From contig JAJTFA010000004.1 of assembly GCA_021299635.1 (NCBI GenBank), forward strand, positions 62,001 to 126,000: a stretch of 64,000 nucleotides of DNA, read 5' to 3'. The notes beneath the pieces were generated by a model that searched no databases, had not been told where the DNA came from, and saw only the letters and a program-made list of their open reading frames with translations. The DNA is from Sphingobacteriales bacterium. GTDB lineage: Bacteria; Bacteroidota; Bacteroidia; UKL13-3. Below, one piece after another: positions 29,259 to 38,498 of the stretch (its first letter is position 1; every line of letters begins with the position of its first letter). The position numbers and the translations under genes are program-made.

Positions 29259-29777
29259 CTACTGAATACTATCAGCAGGTGCATTATGTATCAGGTCTTC
29301 CAATACCTGTTCAGGTGATTTCCCCAGATTTTCAATAGCCATTTTAGCATCTTCCGCCAACTCACTTAAAGGATATTTAAGGATAAAAGTATTATAAACC
29401 TCTTTGGCTTTACCTAAATTTTGTAAGCTATTCTCATATATGTAAGCCTGGAGGAAAAGCGCCTCTTCACTAACTCTGCTCTGAGGGTATTTATCAATAA
29501 TACTTTGAAACAACTCAAGTGCCTGCTGATGCTGTGCTATGACGTTGCAACGCTGGGCCGCTTTGAAAATAAACTCTGGAGCTAACTCATCATCCGGATA
29601 TTTGGAAGCAAAATCTAAATAAGCTTTCTTAATCTGCTCTATAGCTTGCGGACTAAATATGGTGTCATTGGATTCAAGCAATTTAATTTGCTCGAGGGAC
29701 TTTTCTTTGGGAGATGAGCAGGCAGTGATAAAGAGAACTGACAGTATATAATAGACTGATTTGTTAATGATTTTCAT
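29259..29777 (-). CDS. TPR-repeat lipoprotein, BamD/YbgF-like
   Basis: A 172-residue lipoprotein. The leader ends in LFITAC with the lipidated Cys at residue 20. Residues about 45-160 hold three tetratricopeptide repeats with the spacing of YbgF/BamD proteins (AYLDFASKYPDDELA, ALELFQSIIDKYPQSRVSE, VYNTFILKYPLSELAED). BamD itself is longer (about 240 residues), so this is more likely a short relative that scaffolds envelope proteins. It sits between the CoA-binding gene and guaB on the same strand, 48 bases from the former. Confidence 0.75.
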   Translation of the reverse strand: MKIINKSVYYILSVLFITACSSPKEKSLEQIKLLESNDTIFSPQAIEQIKKAYLDFASKYPDDELAPEFIFKAAQRCNVIAQHQQALELFQSIIDKYPQSRVSEEALFLQAYIYENSLQNLGKAKEVYNTFILKYPLSELAEDAKMAIENLGKSPEQVLEDLIHNAPADSIQ

Positions 29778-29825
29778 GTTGCGAAAATGATTAATTGAAT
29801 TGAATTCTAAAAACAGATTGAAAAA

Positions 29826-30191
29826 TTAATATTGTCCGGTTTGCAACATAACCAGGGTGCAGGCTTCAACAGGTTGAATACCGGCAATTTTCAGACTGGC
29901 TTCAAATGCTTCATTCTCTGTTCCCGGATTAAAAATAACACGTTTTGGCTTTAATGTAATCACATAATCAATATACGATTGCTGGTTTTGTGGCCCAACA
30001 TATAAAGTAACCGTATCAATATCTTCCGCTTCGGGTAAATTGGTTATAATTTCAGTATCTCCTATTTTTCCTGATCTTAACCCGAAAGGTATTACGTCAA
30101 AACCATGTTCCTTTAACATAACTGTAGCCTTATATCCATACCTATCGGGGTTTGGGGAGGCCCCCAGAATCAGTGTTTTCTTATTTATCAT
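29826..30191 (-). CDS. Small CoA-binding (YccU-like) protein
   Basis: A 121-residue single Rossmann domain of the CoA-binding family, as in the N-terminal part of succinyl-CoA synthetase alpha. The loop LGASPNPDRYGYKA (about 9-22) binds the nucleotide and FNPGTENEAF closes the domain. The exact cellular role of stand-alone members is unknown. A TACATTTG promoter element lies 45 bases upstream; the downstream TPR lipoprotein may be in the same transcript. Confidence 0.8.
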   Translation of the reverse strand: MINKKTLILGASPNPDRYGYKATVMLKEHGFDVIPFGLRSGKIGDTEIITNLPEAEDIDTVTLYVGPQNQQSYIDYVITLKPKRVIFNPGTENEAFEASLKIAGIQPVEACTLVMLQTGQY

Positions 30192-30236
30192 GGCGATTCA
30201 ACGCGTGTTATTCGTGAAAAGTTTTTAAAACGTTGA

Positions 30237-30244
30237 CAAATGTA
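30237..30244 (-). promoter_or_regulatory. -7 promoter element for the CoA-binding protein
   Basis: The minus strand reads TACATTTG, an exact TAnnTTTG match. No clear -33 TTG is present. Confidence 0.45.
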
Positions 30245-30323
30245 GCTACAAAACCTTTTTCGAGGTTGGTTAAATGATTATTTTCGCCCAACACTACACA
30301 AAAAGTTGTGTTAATATTACTAC

Positions 30324-32732
30324 ATGAAAATTTCATTCAACTGGCTTACAGATATTATTGATACCAGCCTCTCGGTTAAGGAAGTAAGCGATTTGCTAAC
30401 CGGTTGCGGACTTGAGGTAGAAGGTACTGAAAAGTATGAATCTGTTAAAGGTGGCCTAAAAGGTATTGTTATTGGCGAGATAAAAACTTGCGAAAAACAC
30501 CCCAATGCAGATAAACTTAAAATAACAACCGTTGATATTGGCACCGGGATTGACCTTCACATAGTTTGTGGCGCACCAAATGCTGCTGCCGGACAAAAAG
30601 TTCTTATTGCTCCTGTAGGCACCATTATCAATCCTACCCAAGGTGAACCGTTTGAAATAAAGAAAACCAAAATCAGAGGTGAGGTAAGTGAAGGAATGAT
30701 TTGTGCAGAAGATGAATTAAGTCTTGGTAAAAGCCATGATGGCATTTTAGTTTTACCTGATAATTATAACGTTGGCAAACCGGCTACTGATTATTTTGAA
30801 GTGATTGAAGATGAAGTGTTGGAAATAGGTTTAACCGCTAATCGCGGAGATGCTGCCTCACACTTAGGTGTTGCCAGAGACCTAAGGGCACTTACGGGAG
30901 GAAAAATAAAAATAGATGAATCAACCATTCCGGCTGCCCAAACAAATGCACTTGTGCAGGTTGAAATAAAGGATACGGATTGTGTAAGATATTCCGGAAT
31001 AAGCTTACGCGGTATTACGGTTAAAGATTCACCAATATGGATGCAAAACCGCTTGCGTGCCATTGGTCTTAATCCTATTAATAATATTGTTGATGCGACC
31101 AATTATGTGCTTCATGAATTGGGACAACCTTTGCATGCCTTTGATTCAGATAAATTAAGCGGCAAGAAAATTATTGTGCAAAAACTACCCAAAGGCACAC
31201 CGTTTATTACACTTGATCAGGTAAAAAGATCACTAATCGGCAATGAGTGCATGATATGCGATTCGGAAAAACCCGTTGCTATTGGTGGCGTTTTTGGTGG
31301 CTTAGATTCTGGTATTAGCTTCCAAACAACAAATCTCTTTATTGAGAGTGCCTATTTTGATGCCGCTTCCGTAAGAAAAACAGCTAAATCGCACGGATTA
31401 AGCACAGACGCATCTTTCCGATATGAGAGAGGTACAGATCCTAATATTACTTTGGTTGCTTTGGCAAGATTGGTAAATCTGATTCTGGAAATTGCCGGAG
31501 GCGAAGTGGCTTCTGATGTAATAGATATTTACCCTAATCAGGTTGCTCATTTCAATGTATCATTTTCATTAACAAAATTCAATCAACTTATAGGACAGCA
31601 TATTCCAATAAATGAGGTAAAAGAAATTCTTAAAAACCTTGAGATTGAAATTAAAGAAGAACGTTCTGATAAACTTGAATTACTAATTCCCCCTTATCGA
31701 AGCGATGTAAAAAGAGAGGCCGATGTTGCAGAAGAGATATTGCGTATTTATGGACTCAATAAAATTGCAATACCTCAGCAACTCAAATCTACCCTTACCA
31801 AATCTGCTGATGAGCAGGCATTTCTGTTACGCAACAGGCTTGCAGATTACCTAAGCGGAAACGGATTCATAGAAATGCTGTCAAATTCCATTACCAAATC
31901 GGCTTATTATGTTGCTGATGAGTTAAAAAAATCTGTCAAACTGCTTAATCCGCTAAGTAGTGATTTGGATATGATGCGTATGAATATGATATTCAATGGG
32001 TTAGAAATGATTCAATACAACTCCAACCGTAAAAATAGCAATATCAAAGCATTTGAATACGGGTTAACTTATGAAACAGATGGCTCATCGGGTAAGTTTT
32101 TGGAAACCCCCCATTTAGCTTTATATGTTACGGGTTATAAATCGGCCGAATCCTGGAACACCCCACAACAAAGCGTTAGCATTTTCACGCTGAAAAGCTT
32201 TGTTCAGAACTTGCTCAACAGAGCAGGAATTAGTAATATCACTTTTCAGTACGACTCGGCCAATCACTTTCTTAATCAAGCATGCTCAATTACTCACGGA
32301 GATAAGCAGTTGGCGGTATTGGGTAGCATAAAATCAGCGTGCCTAACTAAGTTTGATATTGAACAGCCTGTATATTATGCAGATATAAATTGGAATGCGG
32401 TAAAAGAACTTGCTGCGAATACCTCGTTCTACCCTCAACAGGTATCGCCTTATCCTGCTGTTAGAAGAGATCTTGCCTTAACCCTTGAAAAATCAGTTAG
32501 ATATGTTGAGCTTGAAAATATTGCCCTCAAAACAGCTCCTTCGCTCATTAAGCAAATCAATGTATTTGATGTATATGAAGGAGAGAAGATAGAAAACGGT
32601 AAGAAATCGTATGCACTAAGCTTTATCCTTCAGGACGATCACAAAACGCTCACCGATTCGGAAATTGATATGGTGATGAAAAAGTTAATCAACCGGTTCG
32701 ACAAAGAATTGGGTGCTACCTTAAGAAACTAG
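30324..32732 (+). CDS. pheT: Phenylalanyl-tRNA synthetase beta subunit
   Basis: An 802-residue bacterial-type PheT. An OB-fold tRNA-binding domain lies at about 40-155 (GEIKTCEKHPNADKL, HIVCGAPN), followed by B3/B4 editing, B5, a catalytic-like core and a C-terminal FDX-ACB anticodon-binding domain (from about 705; SPYPAVRRDLALTL). With PheS it charges tRNA-Phe in an alpha2-beta2 complex. pheS is not in this window. The three genes downstream follow with gaps of only 2, 8 and 53 bases, so pheT probably heads a four-gene operon. Confidence 0.96.
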   Translation: MKISFNWLTDIIDTSLSVKEVSDLLTGCGLEVEGTEKYESVKGGLKGIVIGEIKTCEKHPNADKLKITTVDIGTGIDLHIVCGAPNAAAGQKVLIAPVGTIINPTQGEPFEIKKTKIRGEVSEGMICAEDELSLGKSHDGILVLPDNYNVGKPATDYFEVIEDEVLEIGLTANRGDAASHLGVARDLRALTGGKIKIDESTIPAAQTNALVQVEIKDTDCVRYSGISLRGITVKDSPIWMQNRLRAIGLNPINNIVDATNYVLHELGQPLHAFDSDKLSGKKIIVQKLPKGTPFITLDQVKRSLIGNECMICDSEKPVAIGGVFGGLDSGISFQTTNLFIESAYFDAASVRKTAKSHGLSTDASFRYERGTDPNITLVALARLVNLILEIAGGEVASDVIDIYPNQVAHFNVSFSLTKFNQLIGQHIPINEVKEILKNLEIEIKEERSDKLELLIPPYRSDVKREADVAEEILRIYGLNKIAIPQQLKSTLTKSADEQAFLLRNRLADYLSGNGFIEMLSNSITKSAYYVADELKKSVKLLNPLSSDLDMMRMNMIFNGLEMIQYNSNRKNSNIKAFEYGLTYETDGSSGKFLETPHLALYVTGYKSAESWNTPQQSVSIFTLKSFVQNLLNRAGISNITFQYDSANHFLNQACSITHGDKQLAVLGSIKSACLTKFDIEQPVYYADINWNAVKELAANTSFYPQQVSPYPAVRRDLALTLEKSVRYVELENIALKTAPSLIKQINVFDVYEGEKIENGKKSYALSFILQDDHKTLTDSEIDMVMKKLINRFDKELGATLRN

Positions 32733-32734
32733 CA

Positions 32735-33025
32735 TTGAAAGAACTAAATGAAATAACCGCACTCATTCACCTTAAGGTTGAGCGCTTGCTTGCTGAAAGG
32801 AACCTACTTGAGCAGCGCTTAAAACAGGTTGAATTGGACAATAACGAGCTCAGGAAACAATTGCTTGAGCAAAAAAATACCATCATTTCAATAGAAGAAA
32901 GGAATAAAATCGTTAAACTTGCTGAGTCACTCAAAAATTCTGGCAATAGCCGTGAGTTAAAAAAACTTCTCAGTGGTTACATCCGAGATATTGATGAGTG
33001 CATCAGGTTATTAAGCGAAAGATAA
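32735..33025 (+). CDS. Coiled-coil protein between pheT and zapA
   Basis: A 96-residue soluble protein starting with TTG at 32735, 2 bases after the pheT stop. It has no in-frame ATG at all, so a non-ATG start is unavoidable. Residues about 8-58 form a continuous coiled coil (LIHLKVERLLAERNLLEQRL), followed by a short helical C-terminal segment (ELKKLLSGYIRDIDECIRLL). I do not recognise a named family. Its place directly before zapA and its ZapB-like size and helix pattern make a division-related partner plausible, but this is inference from position. Confidence 0.75.
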   Translation: MKELNEITALIHLKVERLLAERNLLEQRLKQVELDNNELRKQLLEQKNTIISIEERNKIVKLAESLKNSGNSRELKKLLSGYIRDIDECIRLLSER

Positions 33026-33033
33026 CTATAGCT

Positions 33034-33321
33034 TTGGAAGAATTATCCATAAAGATAAACATTGCCGACAGATTTTACCCTTTGGTTGTAACCAGCCAGC
33101 AGGAGGAATCTGTTAGGAAGGCTGCCAAGCTTATAAACGACAAACTAAAACACCTACAAATGGAGTTTGCCGTTAAAGATAAACAGGACATGCTTGCCAT
33201 GACCTTGCTGGAATTAACAACTGAGCTAATGGATATAAAACACCAACAGCTTGGTGATGAAAACAGCGTGAAGACACAATTGCAGCAAACCGCACAATTG
33301 TTATCTCACATAAGTCTATAG
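33034..33321 (+). CDS. zapA: Cell division protein ZapA
   Basis: A 95-residue ZapA-family protein. It has an N-terminal beta-strand segment (LSIKINIADRFYPLVV), then a RKAAKLINDKL helix and a long coiled coil to the end. ZapA binds FtsZ and cross-links filaments at midcell. TTG at 33034-33036 is chosen because it puts the conserved segment at the true N-terminus and leaves 8 bases after the previous stop. A GTG at 32998 would overlap that gene by 28 bases and add twelve unlike residues. Confidence 0.82.
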   Translation: MEELSIKINIADRFYPLVVTSQQEESVRKAAKLINDKLKHLQMEFAVKDKQDMLAMTLLELTTELMDIKHQQLGDENSVKTQLQQTAQLLSHISL

Positions 33322-33374
33322 TTACAGCACCGCTCTAATAACCATACTTAATTAATTATTAAAGAAAGAAAAGT

Positions 33375-34916
33375 ATGGAAATCAATTTAGTTATTATTAT
33401 TGGCATAGCTGCATTGGCAATTGGAGCCGTTGTGATGAATGTCATTAATCAATCGTTGCTTAAGAAAAAAGCAGAACAAGTTTTAACTGAAGCCAAAAGC
33501 AAGGGTGAAATGATAGTAAAAGACCGATCCCTTGAAGCAAAAGAGAAATTTCTTGCCATGAAAGCTGAGCATGAAAAAGAAGTTATGCAAAGGAACCAGC
33601 AATTAGGCAATGCTGAAAACAAAATTAAGCAGAAGGAACAAACCCTTAATCAGAAAATTGAGCAAAATCAACGCAAAGACCAAGAGTTGGATCAGCTGAG
33701 ACAGACTTTAAACAAGCAGCTTGAAATTGTTCAGTCTAAAAAAGAAGAAGCTGATAAAGCCCTGCAAAGCCAAGTAAAGCAATTGGAAAAAATTGCAGGA
33801 TTAAGCGCAGAAGAAGCCAAAAAACAAATGGTAGAAGCACTTACGGAAGAGGCAAGAACAGAAGCTATGAGTAAAGTAAAAGAACTGGTTGATGAAGCCA
33901 GACTCACTGCCGGCAAGGAAGCAAAAAAAGTTATTCTAAACACCATTCAACGCACTGCAGCAGAGCATGCCATTGAAAATTCGGTATCTGTTTTTAATAT
34001 CGATAATGATGAAATGAAAGGGCGAATTATTGGAAGAGAGGGAAGAAATATACGCGCCCTTGAAGCAGCAACCGGAGTAGAAATAATCGTTGATGATACC
34101 CCTGAAGCCATTATCCTTTCTTGCTTTGACCCCATCAGAAGAGAAATTGCACGCCTATCCTTGCACCGTTTGGTTCAGGATGGCCGTATACATCCTGCCC
34201 GCATCGAAGAGGTAGTAGCTAAAACCCGCAAACAACTGGAAGAGGAAGTGGTTGAAATTGGTGAAAGAACCTGCATTGACCTAGGTATTCATGGATTGCA
34301 TCCAGAACTAATCAGAATGGTGGGCCGTATGCGCTATCGTTCCTCTTACGGACAAAACTTATTGCAACACTCCAGAGAAGTGGCTAACCTATGCGCTACG
34401 ATGGCTGCAGAACTCGGATTCAACGTTAAACTGGCTAAAAGAGCAGGTCTCTTGCATGACATAGGTAAAGTGCCTGATGATGATCCGGAAACACCACATG
34501 CACTTCTGGGCATGAAACTGGCAGAGAAATACAAGGAGCATCCTGATGTGGTAAATGCTATAGGCGCGCATCATGATGAAATAGAAATGAATGCGTTGAT
34601 TTCTCCTATCATTCAGGCCTGCGATGCAATTAGCGGAGCAAGACCTGGAGCAAGAAGAGAAGACAGCGAGAACTACATGAAACGATTGAAGGATTTAGAA
34701 AATATGGCCTTGAGCTATAATGGAGTGGAAAAGGCCTACGCTATTCAGGCTGGTAGAGAACTTCGTGTTATTGTAGAATCAGAAAAGGTTACAGACCAAC
34801 AAGCAGACGTGCTCTCTGTTGATTTATCGCAACGCATACAAACAGAAATGACATATCCTGGACAGATAAAAATAACTGTGATACGCGAAAAACGTGCGGT
34901 CAATTATGCAAAATAA
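33375..34916 (+). CDS. rny: Ribonuclease Y
   Basis: A 513-residue membrane-anchored endoribonuclease. A single N-terminal transmembrane helix (about 3-22) is followed by a long coiled coil (about 25-180), a KH domain with [15 protein letters not shown] (about 217-231) and an HD domain with the metal-binding LLHDIGK near 358. In other bacteria RNase Y starts mRNA turnover at the membrane, taking the place of RNase E. Length is typical (510-520). It lies 53 bases after zapA and ends in a clear terminator. Confidence 0.95.
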   Translation: MEINLVIIIGIAALAIGAVVMNVINQSLLKKKAEQVLTEAKSKGEMIVKDRSLEAKEKFLAMKAEHEKEVMQRNQQLGNAENKIKQKEQTLNQKIEQNQRKDQELDQLRQTLNKQLEIVQSKKEEADKALQSQVKQLEKIAGLSAEEAKKQMVEALTEEARTEAMSKVKELVDEARLTAGKEAKKVILNTIQRTAAEHAIENSVSVFNIDNDEMKGRIIGREGRNIRALEAATGVEIIVDDTPEAIILSCFDPIRREIARLSLHRLVQDGRIHPARIEEVVAKTRKQLEEEVVEIGERTCIDLGIHGLHPELIRMVGRMRYRSSYGQNLLQHSREVANLCATMAAELGFNVKLAKRAGLLHDIGKVPDDDPETPHALLGMKLAEKYKEHPDVVNAIGAHHDEIEMNALISPIIQACDAISGARPGARREDSENYMKRLKDLENMALSYNGVEKAYAIQAGRELRVIVESEKVTDQQADVLSVDLSQRIQTEMTYPGQIKITVIREKRAVNYAK

Positions 34917-34932
34917 AACCAATTAAAACCCT

Positions 34933-34965
34933 AAAAGGCAGACTCATTGGGTCTGCCTTTTTATT
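34933..34965 (+). terminator. Rho-independent terminator after rny
   Basis: An 11-base perfect stem (AAAAGGCAGAC / GTCTGCCTTTT) with a 7-base loop ends in a T-rich tail, 16 bases past the rny stop. Confidence 0.88.
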
Positions 34966-35079
34966 TTAAATGGTTAATTGATGGCTTTTTTGCACAAATT
35001 CAACTAATTAGTAAAAAAAGTGTTATAATATTGTAATCATTAATCATAGCTAACACTGGAAAAGTTTATTGCCATATGC

Positions 35080-37425
35080 TTGTTGTTGCTTTTACGGGCT
35101 AATATTTATGCCACCCACATTGTAGGAGGTTCATTCTCACTGAGGTGGATTAGTGGTAACCAGTATGAGCTGACCATGAAAGTTCTGAGAGATTGCATTA
35201 ACGGAAGGGCCGACTTTGATCAACCTGCATCAGTTGCCGTTTTTGATAAGGTCACTCATCAGATGAAAGCTTCTTATTCTATGAACTTGATTGGCCCCGC
35301 ACAGCAACTCAACTTCTTTGGTCCAAATTGCTCTGATTTACCCAATACTTGCACTGAAGTTGGTACATATAGAACCAATATCACTCTCTCTCCTTCTATA
35401 TTTAATAATAATGCCGGTTATTATTTTGCCTACGAGCGTTGCTGCCGCAACAATATCATACAAAATATAGTGGCCCCTCAGGATGCATCCATTACATTGT
35501 ATATGGAGATACCGCCACCCCAATTTATTAAAAACTCTACCCCCTACTTCACCAATAATCCGAATACTTTTCTCTGCGTAAACAATAATTTTACGTATAA
35601 CCTCAAATATAAGGATGATGATGGCGACTCTCTGGTTTACTCATTGGTAACACCTATTAACGGGTTTGCAAATAAGGATCAGCCACAGCCACCATTGCCT
35701 GCTTCAGGACCCTATCCCAATATTACATGGCAAACCGGTTACAGCAATATCAATGCAATTCAGGGAAATCCACCCTTAACAATAAATGCTAAAACCGGAG
35801 AAATAACAGTTAACCCAACTACACCGGGTGTGCATGTAGCTGCCATTAGAGTTGAGGAATACAGATTTGGGAAAAAACTTGGTGAAGTGAGGCTGGAACT
35901 TCAGTTTTTGGTAACAACCTGTAAGGTAAACCCGATGCCTGAAATAAGACTTGCAGATGAATTCGGTAAACCTGTGCCATTCAATTCCGAAATTGAAATA
36001 CCCGGACAGTTGTGCTTTGATATCATATCAACTGACCCTGAAGATTCTCTGGAAATGTCTATTTCTGGCAGCTGGCTTGATTCCAATATAGCCTATATGC
36101 CAAAGGTTGTATCCAAAACCACCAAAGGTTTAAAAGAGGTAAGAACAAGGTTTTGTTGGCAAACCAGTTGCACACTAGATGGGATAACCAAAACTTTTAA
36201 CATAAACGTTAAAGACAACGGCTGTCCAATTCCAAAAACGAACACAGCATCTTTTACCATAAAAATTAAACCCATGCCTTTGGTATATAGCACTGATTTG
36301 CTCTGCATGTTTTTTCAGAACAATACCAGTACCAGGGTTTATTTCGGAGATACTGCCAGTAAAAATCCTTACTTCGGTCATTATGCTTTTTATCGTGCTA
36401 TTGGTAGTGGGCCTTTTGAGAAGATCGACTCACTATATGCGCCATTCAGCGAGTCATATCTGGATGCCAATACGCCCAATTACCGAAATATTAATTACCG
36501 TTATATGATGCGTGCCGTAAACAAATGCGGTAAAGAAGGCATTACCTCGGATACATTAGGAACACTTGAACAGCTTATTGCTGAACCACAACAACAAAGA
36601 CTGATTACTGTTACGGTGGAAGACAATAAACGCCTGAAAATAGTATGGCCTCAAACTCCTGAAAAAGACTTTGCTATGTACTACTTGTATAAGAGTAAGA
36701 AAGGTGATACTGCTTTTAAGTTACTGCAAGCATTTAATAGTATTACTGATACATTTTATACAGATGAAGATGTAAAGGTACAAGAGGATTCGTATTGCTA
36801 CTACCTCATGATGCGCGACACTTGCGATAATTTAAGTGAAACCGGTAAGCTTGCATGCTCCATTCTGCTTAAAGGTAATTCCCATCCATTTGAGCATAAC
36901 CTCGAATGGACGCCATTTAACTACTGGGCAAATGGCACCAAAGTTTATGAGATCTTAAGACAAGACCAGCAAAATCCTTTTATGATTCTATATACAAAGC
37001 CTTCATCACAACAAAGTATAATTGATGATAAGCTCAATCGTAAATCCGGCATTTACCAATATGCTATTGTTGCGCAGGAAGAACAAGGAGACGCAGGACC
37101 ATTTTTTGGAGCAAGTAGTTTATCCAATGAGATTACACTTACTCAATCTCCCCTACTGCATGTTCCTAACGCATTTACGGCAAACAGAGACGGGATGAAC
37201 GATGAATGGGGAATTAGAGATGTATTCGTAAAAGACTATCATTTGAGGGTATATAATCGCTGGGGGCAACTCGTTTTTGAAACAAAGGACAAAGATGTGC
37301 AGTGGAAAGGCGAGTCTGACAATTCTTATATTAATCAAACAGACACTTACGTATATCTGGTAACTTATACCGGTTGGGATGGCAGCAGCAAAACTTTACG
37401 CGGAAACGTTACAGTAATCAGATAA
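35080..37425 (+). CDS. Large secreted protein with T9SS type B (CHU_C) sorting domain
   Basis: A protein of about 780-790 residues opening with a hydrophobic leader and ATHIVGGSFSLRW, a pattern common at the mature start of Bacteroidota surface proteins. The middle has immunoglobulin-like beta domains (about 20-390), including DDDGDSLVYSL and a later fibronectin-like part (about 400-690). The last 85 residues are a type B domain: VPNAFTANRDGMNDEW, LRVYNRWGQLVFE and the GTDTYVYLVTY-like strand. It should pass the outer membrane through the T9SS. The start is uncertain: TTG at 35080 gives a leader without a basic residue, while CTG at 35056 would give LEKFIAICLLLLL, a better signal peptide. No ATG fits. 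Confidence 0.85.
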   Translation: MLLLLRANIYATHIVGGSFSLRWISGNQYELTMKVLRDCINGRADFDQPASVAVFDKVTHQMKASYSMNLIGPAQQLNFFGPNCSDLPNTCTEVGTYRTNITLSPSIFNNNAGYYFAYERCCRNNIIQNIVAPQDASITLYMEIPPPQFIKNSTPYFTNNPNTFLCVNNNFTYNLKYKDDDGDSLVYSLVTPINGFANKDQPQPPLPASGPYPNITWQTGYSNINAIQGNPPLTINAKTGEITVNPTTPGVHVAAIRVEEYRFGKKLGEVRLELQFLVTTCKVNPMPEIRLADEFGKPVPFNSEIEIPGQLCFDIISTDPEDSLEMSISGSWLDSNIAYMPKVVSKTTKGLKEVRTRFCWQTSCTLDGITKTFNINVKDNGCPIPKTNTASFTIKIKPMPLVYSTDLLCMFFQNNTSTRVYFGDTASKNPYFGHYAFYRAIGSGPFEKIDSLYAPFSESYLDANTPNYRNINYRYMMRAVNKCGKEGITSDTLGTLEQLIAEPQQQRLITVTVEDNKRLKIVWPQTPEKDFAMYYLYKSKKGDTAFKLLQAFNSITDTFYTDEDVKVQEDSYCYYLMMRDTCDNLSETGKLACSILLKGNSHPFEHNLEWTPFNYWANGTKVYEILRQDQQNPFMILYTKPSSQQSIIDDKLNRKSGIYQYAIVAQEEQGDAGPFFGASSLSNEITLTQSPLLHVPNAFTANRDGMNDEWGIRDVFVKDYHLRVYNRWGQLVFETKDKDVQWKGESDNSYINQTDTYVYLVTYTGWDGSSKTLRGNVTVIR

Positions 37426-37686
37426 TCAAAGTTTTAAGTTTATCTTTTATATTTTAAGTGCCTTATTCTGGCAAATATTTATGTGCATAAGCCCAGCTTT
37501 ACCCACAGTATACCCACATTTTTATCCGAATTGTTTAAAACGTGTGATTCAGCAACCTGTCCTTGTTAGAAACTATAATTGAGGTCCGCCAACGGAAAAA
37601 GCCACATATTCATTATTTTTACGGATATAGATTATAAATATAACATATTATTATTCAATTATTTATAAGTAAATAGCTTTTCAATT
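37426..37686. other. AT-rich intergenic region with three TTAxCC-like 9-mers
   Basis: No gene is seen in these 261 bases. TTACCCACA (37499-37507), ATACCCACA (37510-37518) and TTATCCGAA (37522-37530) resemble the DnaA box TTATCCACA with one or two changes, in one orientation and about one helical turn apart. A very AT-rich stretch follows at about 37610-37680, directly before the next gene. Confidence 0.35.
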
Positions 37687-38016
37687 ATGGCAGAAAAAAT
37701 CACTCTTTTAACGAAAAGAAAAAGCATTCAATTGGCGTTTGATTATTGCATGGACCACAAAATTCCATTTGCTGTAAGCCCTAGGGGAATTTCCCCTGAT
37801 GAATTTGAAATAGACCTGACAATCAGTGAAATAAAACAAGCTGTTGCTTTGGGTATGTTTGCAAAAGACGCTAAATTTGAAGTCTTCGGTTTGGGCGAAA
37901 TGGCTAAGCTTAAAACACCAACCAATGGTAGTAAAAAAGCTGAGGTGAAGTTGAACGGAAACGCAGTTGATTTGGTGAATGCAGAACCCTCCGCGAATGC
38001 CCTTCTGAATTTTTAA
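37687..38016 (+). CDS. Small orphan protein of unknown function
   Basis: A 109-residue soluble protein with ATG start. Residues 1-75 read as a compact alpha/beta domain (LTKRKSIQLAFDYCMDHKIPF, SPDEFEIDLTISEIKQAVALG), and the last 35 residues are polar and low in order. No signal peptide, membrane segment or known motif is seen, and I do not recognise the family. It is transcribed alone: a 261-base AT-rich region precedes it and a bidirectional terminator follows 60 bases past the stop. The regular codon use and clean ends argue that it is real. Confidence 0.65.
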   Translation: MAEKITLLTKRKSIQLAFDYCMDHKIPFAVSPRGISPDEFEIDLTISEIKQAVALGMFAKDAKFEVFGLGEMAKLKTPTNGSKKAEVKLNGNAVDLVNAEPSANALLNF

Positions 38017-38075
38017 TTTTTGAAAAACAGCGCAACCGATTTTTGAAGTTGCCATGTTTTTTTTGATTGATTACA

Positions 38076-38106
38076 CAAAAATGCCCCACTCCATGGGGCG
38101 TTTTTG
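38076..38106. terminator. Bidirectional terminator
   Basis: GCCCCA-N5-TGGGGC with flanking A and T runs (38076-38106) forms a stem of about 12 pairs. It lies between the convergent small orphan and the 92-residue gene and can serve both. Confidence 0.85.
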
Positions 38107-38385
38107 TTATATCAGCTTCAGAATACAATTAACCGGGATAGAAACTCCGCCTTTAAATACTACCTGCTCATCGGTAACAGCCCAAATCGTTGTTTCTACA
38201 AATCTAATTCCACCATTAGTCATAAAGTAAAGAATAGATTTGGCTTTATCGGTATTGCTAACCTTCATTGCTTCTTCCAAATCAACTTTTCGTTGCATTC
38301 GCTGTTCAGCATTGTCAAGCACATCAAACGAAACAAACTGAAAATCGGAAATCTCCTCTTTGTTAACTTTTAGTGCATTATCCAT
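38107..38385 (-). CDS. Small protein of unknown function
   Basis: A 92-residue soluble protein from ATG 38383-38385. It reads as an alpha helix (DVLDNAEQRMQRKVDLEEAMK) followed by a beta-rich half (SILYFMTNGGIRFVETTIWAV, EQVVFKGGVSIPVNCI). The second half looks like a small beta sheet or PH-like fold, but no family is recognised. It is divergent from the SprT-like gene and ends one base from a bidirectional terminator. Confidence 0.65.
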   Translation of the reverse strand: MDNALKVNKEEISDFQFVSFDVLDNAEQRMQRKVDLEEAMKVSNTDKAKSILYFMTNGGIRFVETTIWAVTDEQVVFKGGVSIPVNCILKLI

Positions 38386-38498
38386 GAGTTTAAATTTATG
38401 ACAAGTTATAAAATTTTTATTTGATTGCTTAGGTGAAATACTCATCACTCATATTAGGAGAACTTTCAGATATACAACAACAGCATAAACAAAGGCTA

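Noticed and set aside
33322-33374. 6S RNA gene after zapA
   Set aside because: Only 53 bases separate zapA and rny, too short for 6S RNA.
37490-37686. Chromosomal replication origin
   Set aside because: Flanking genes mainly point inward, dnaA/dnaN are absent and the 9-mers match the DnaA box only with one or two changes. Kept only as a low-interest observation.
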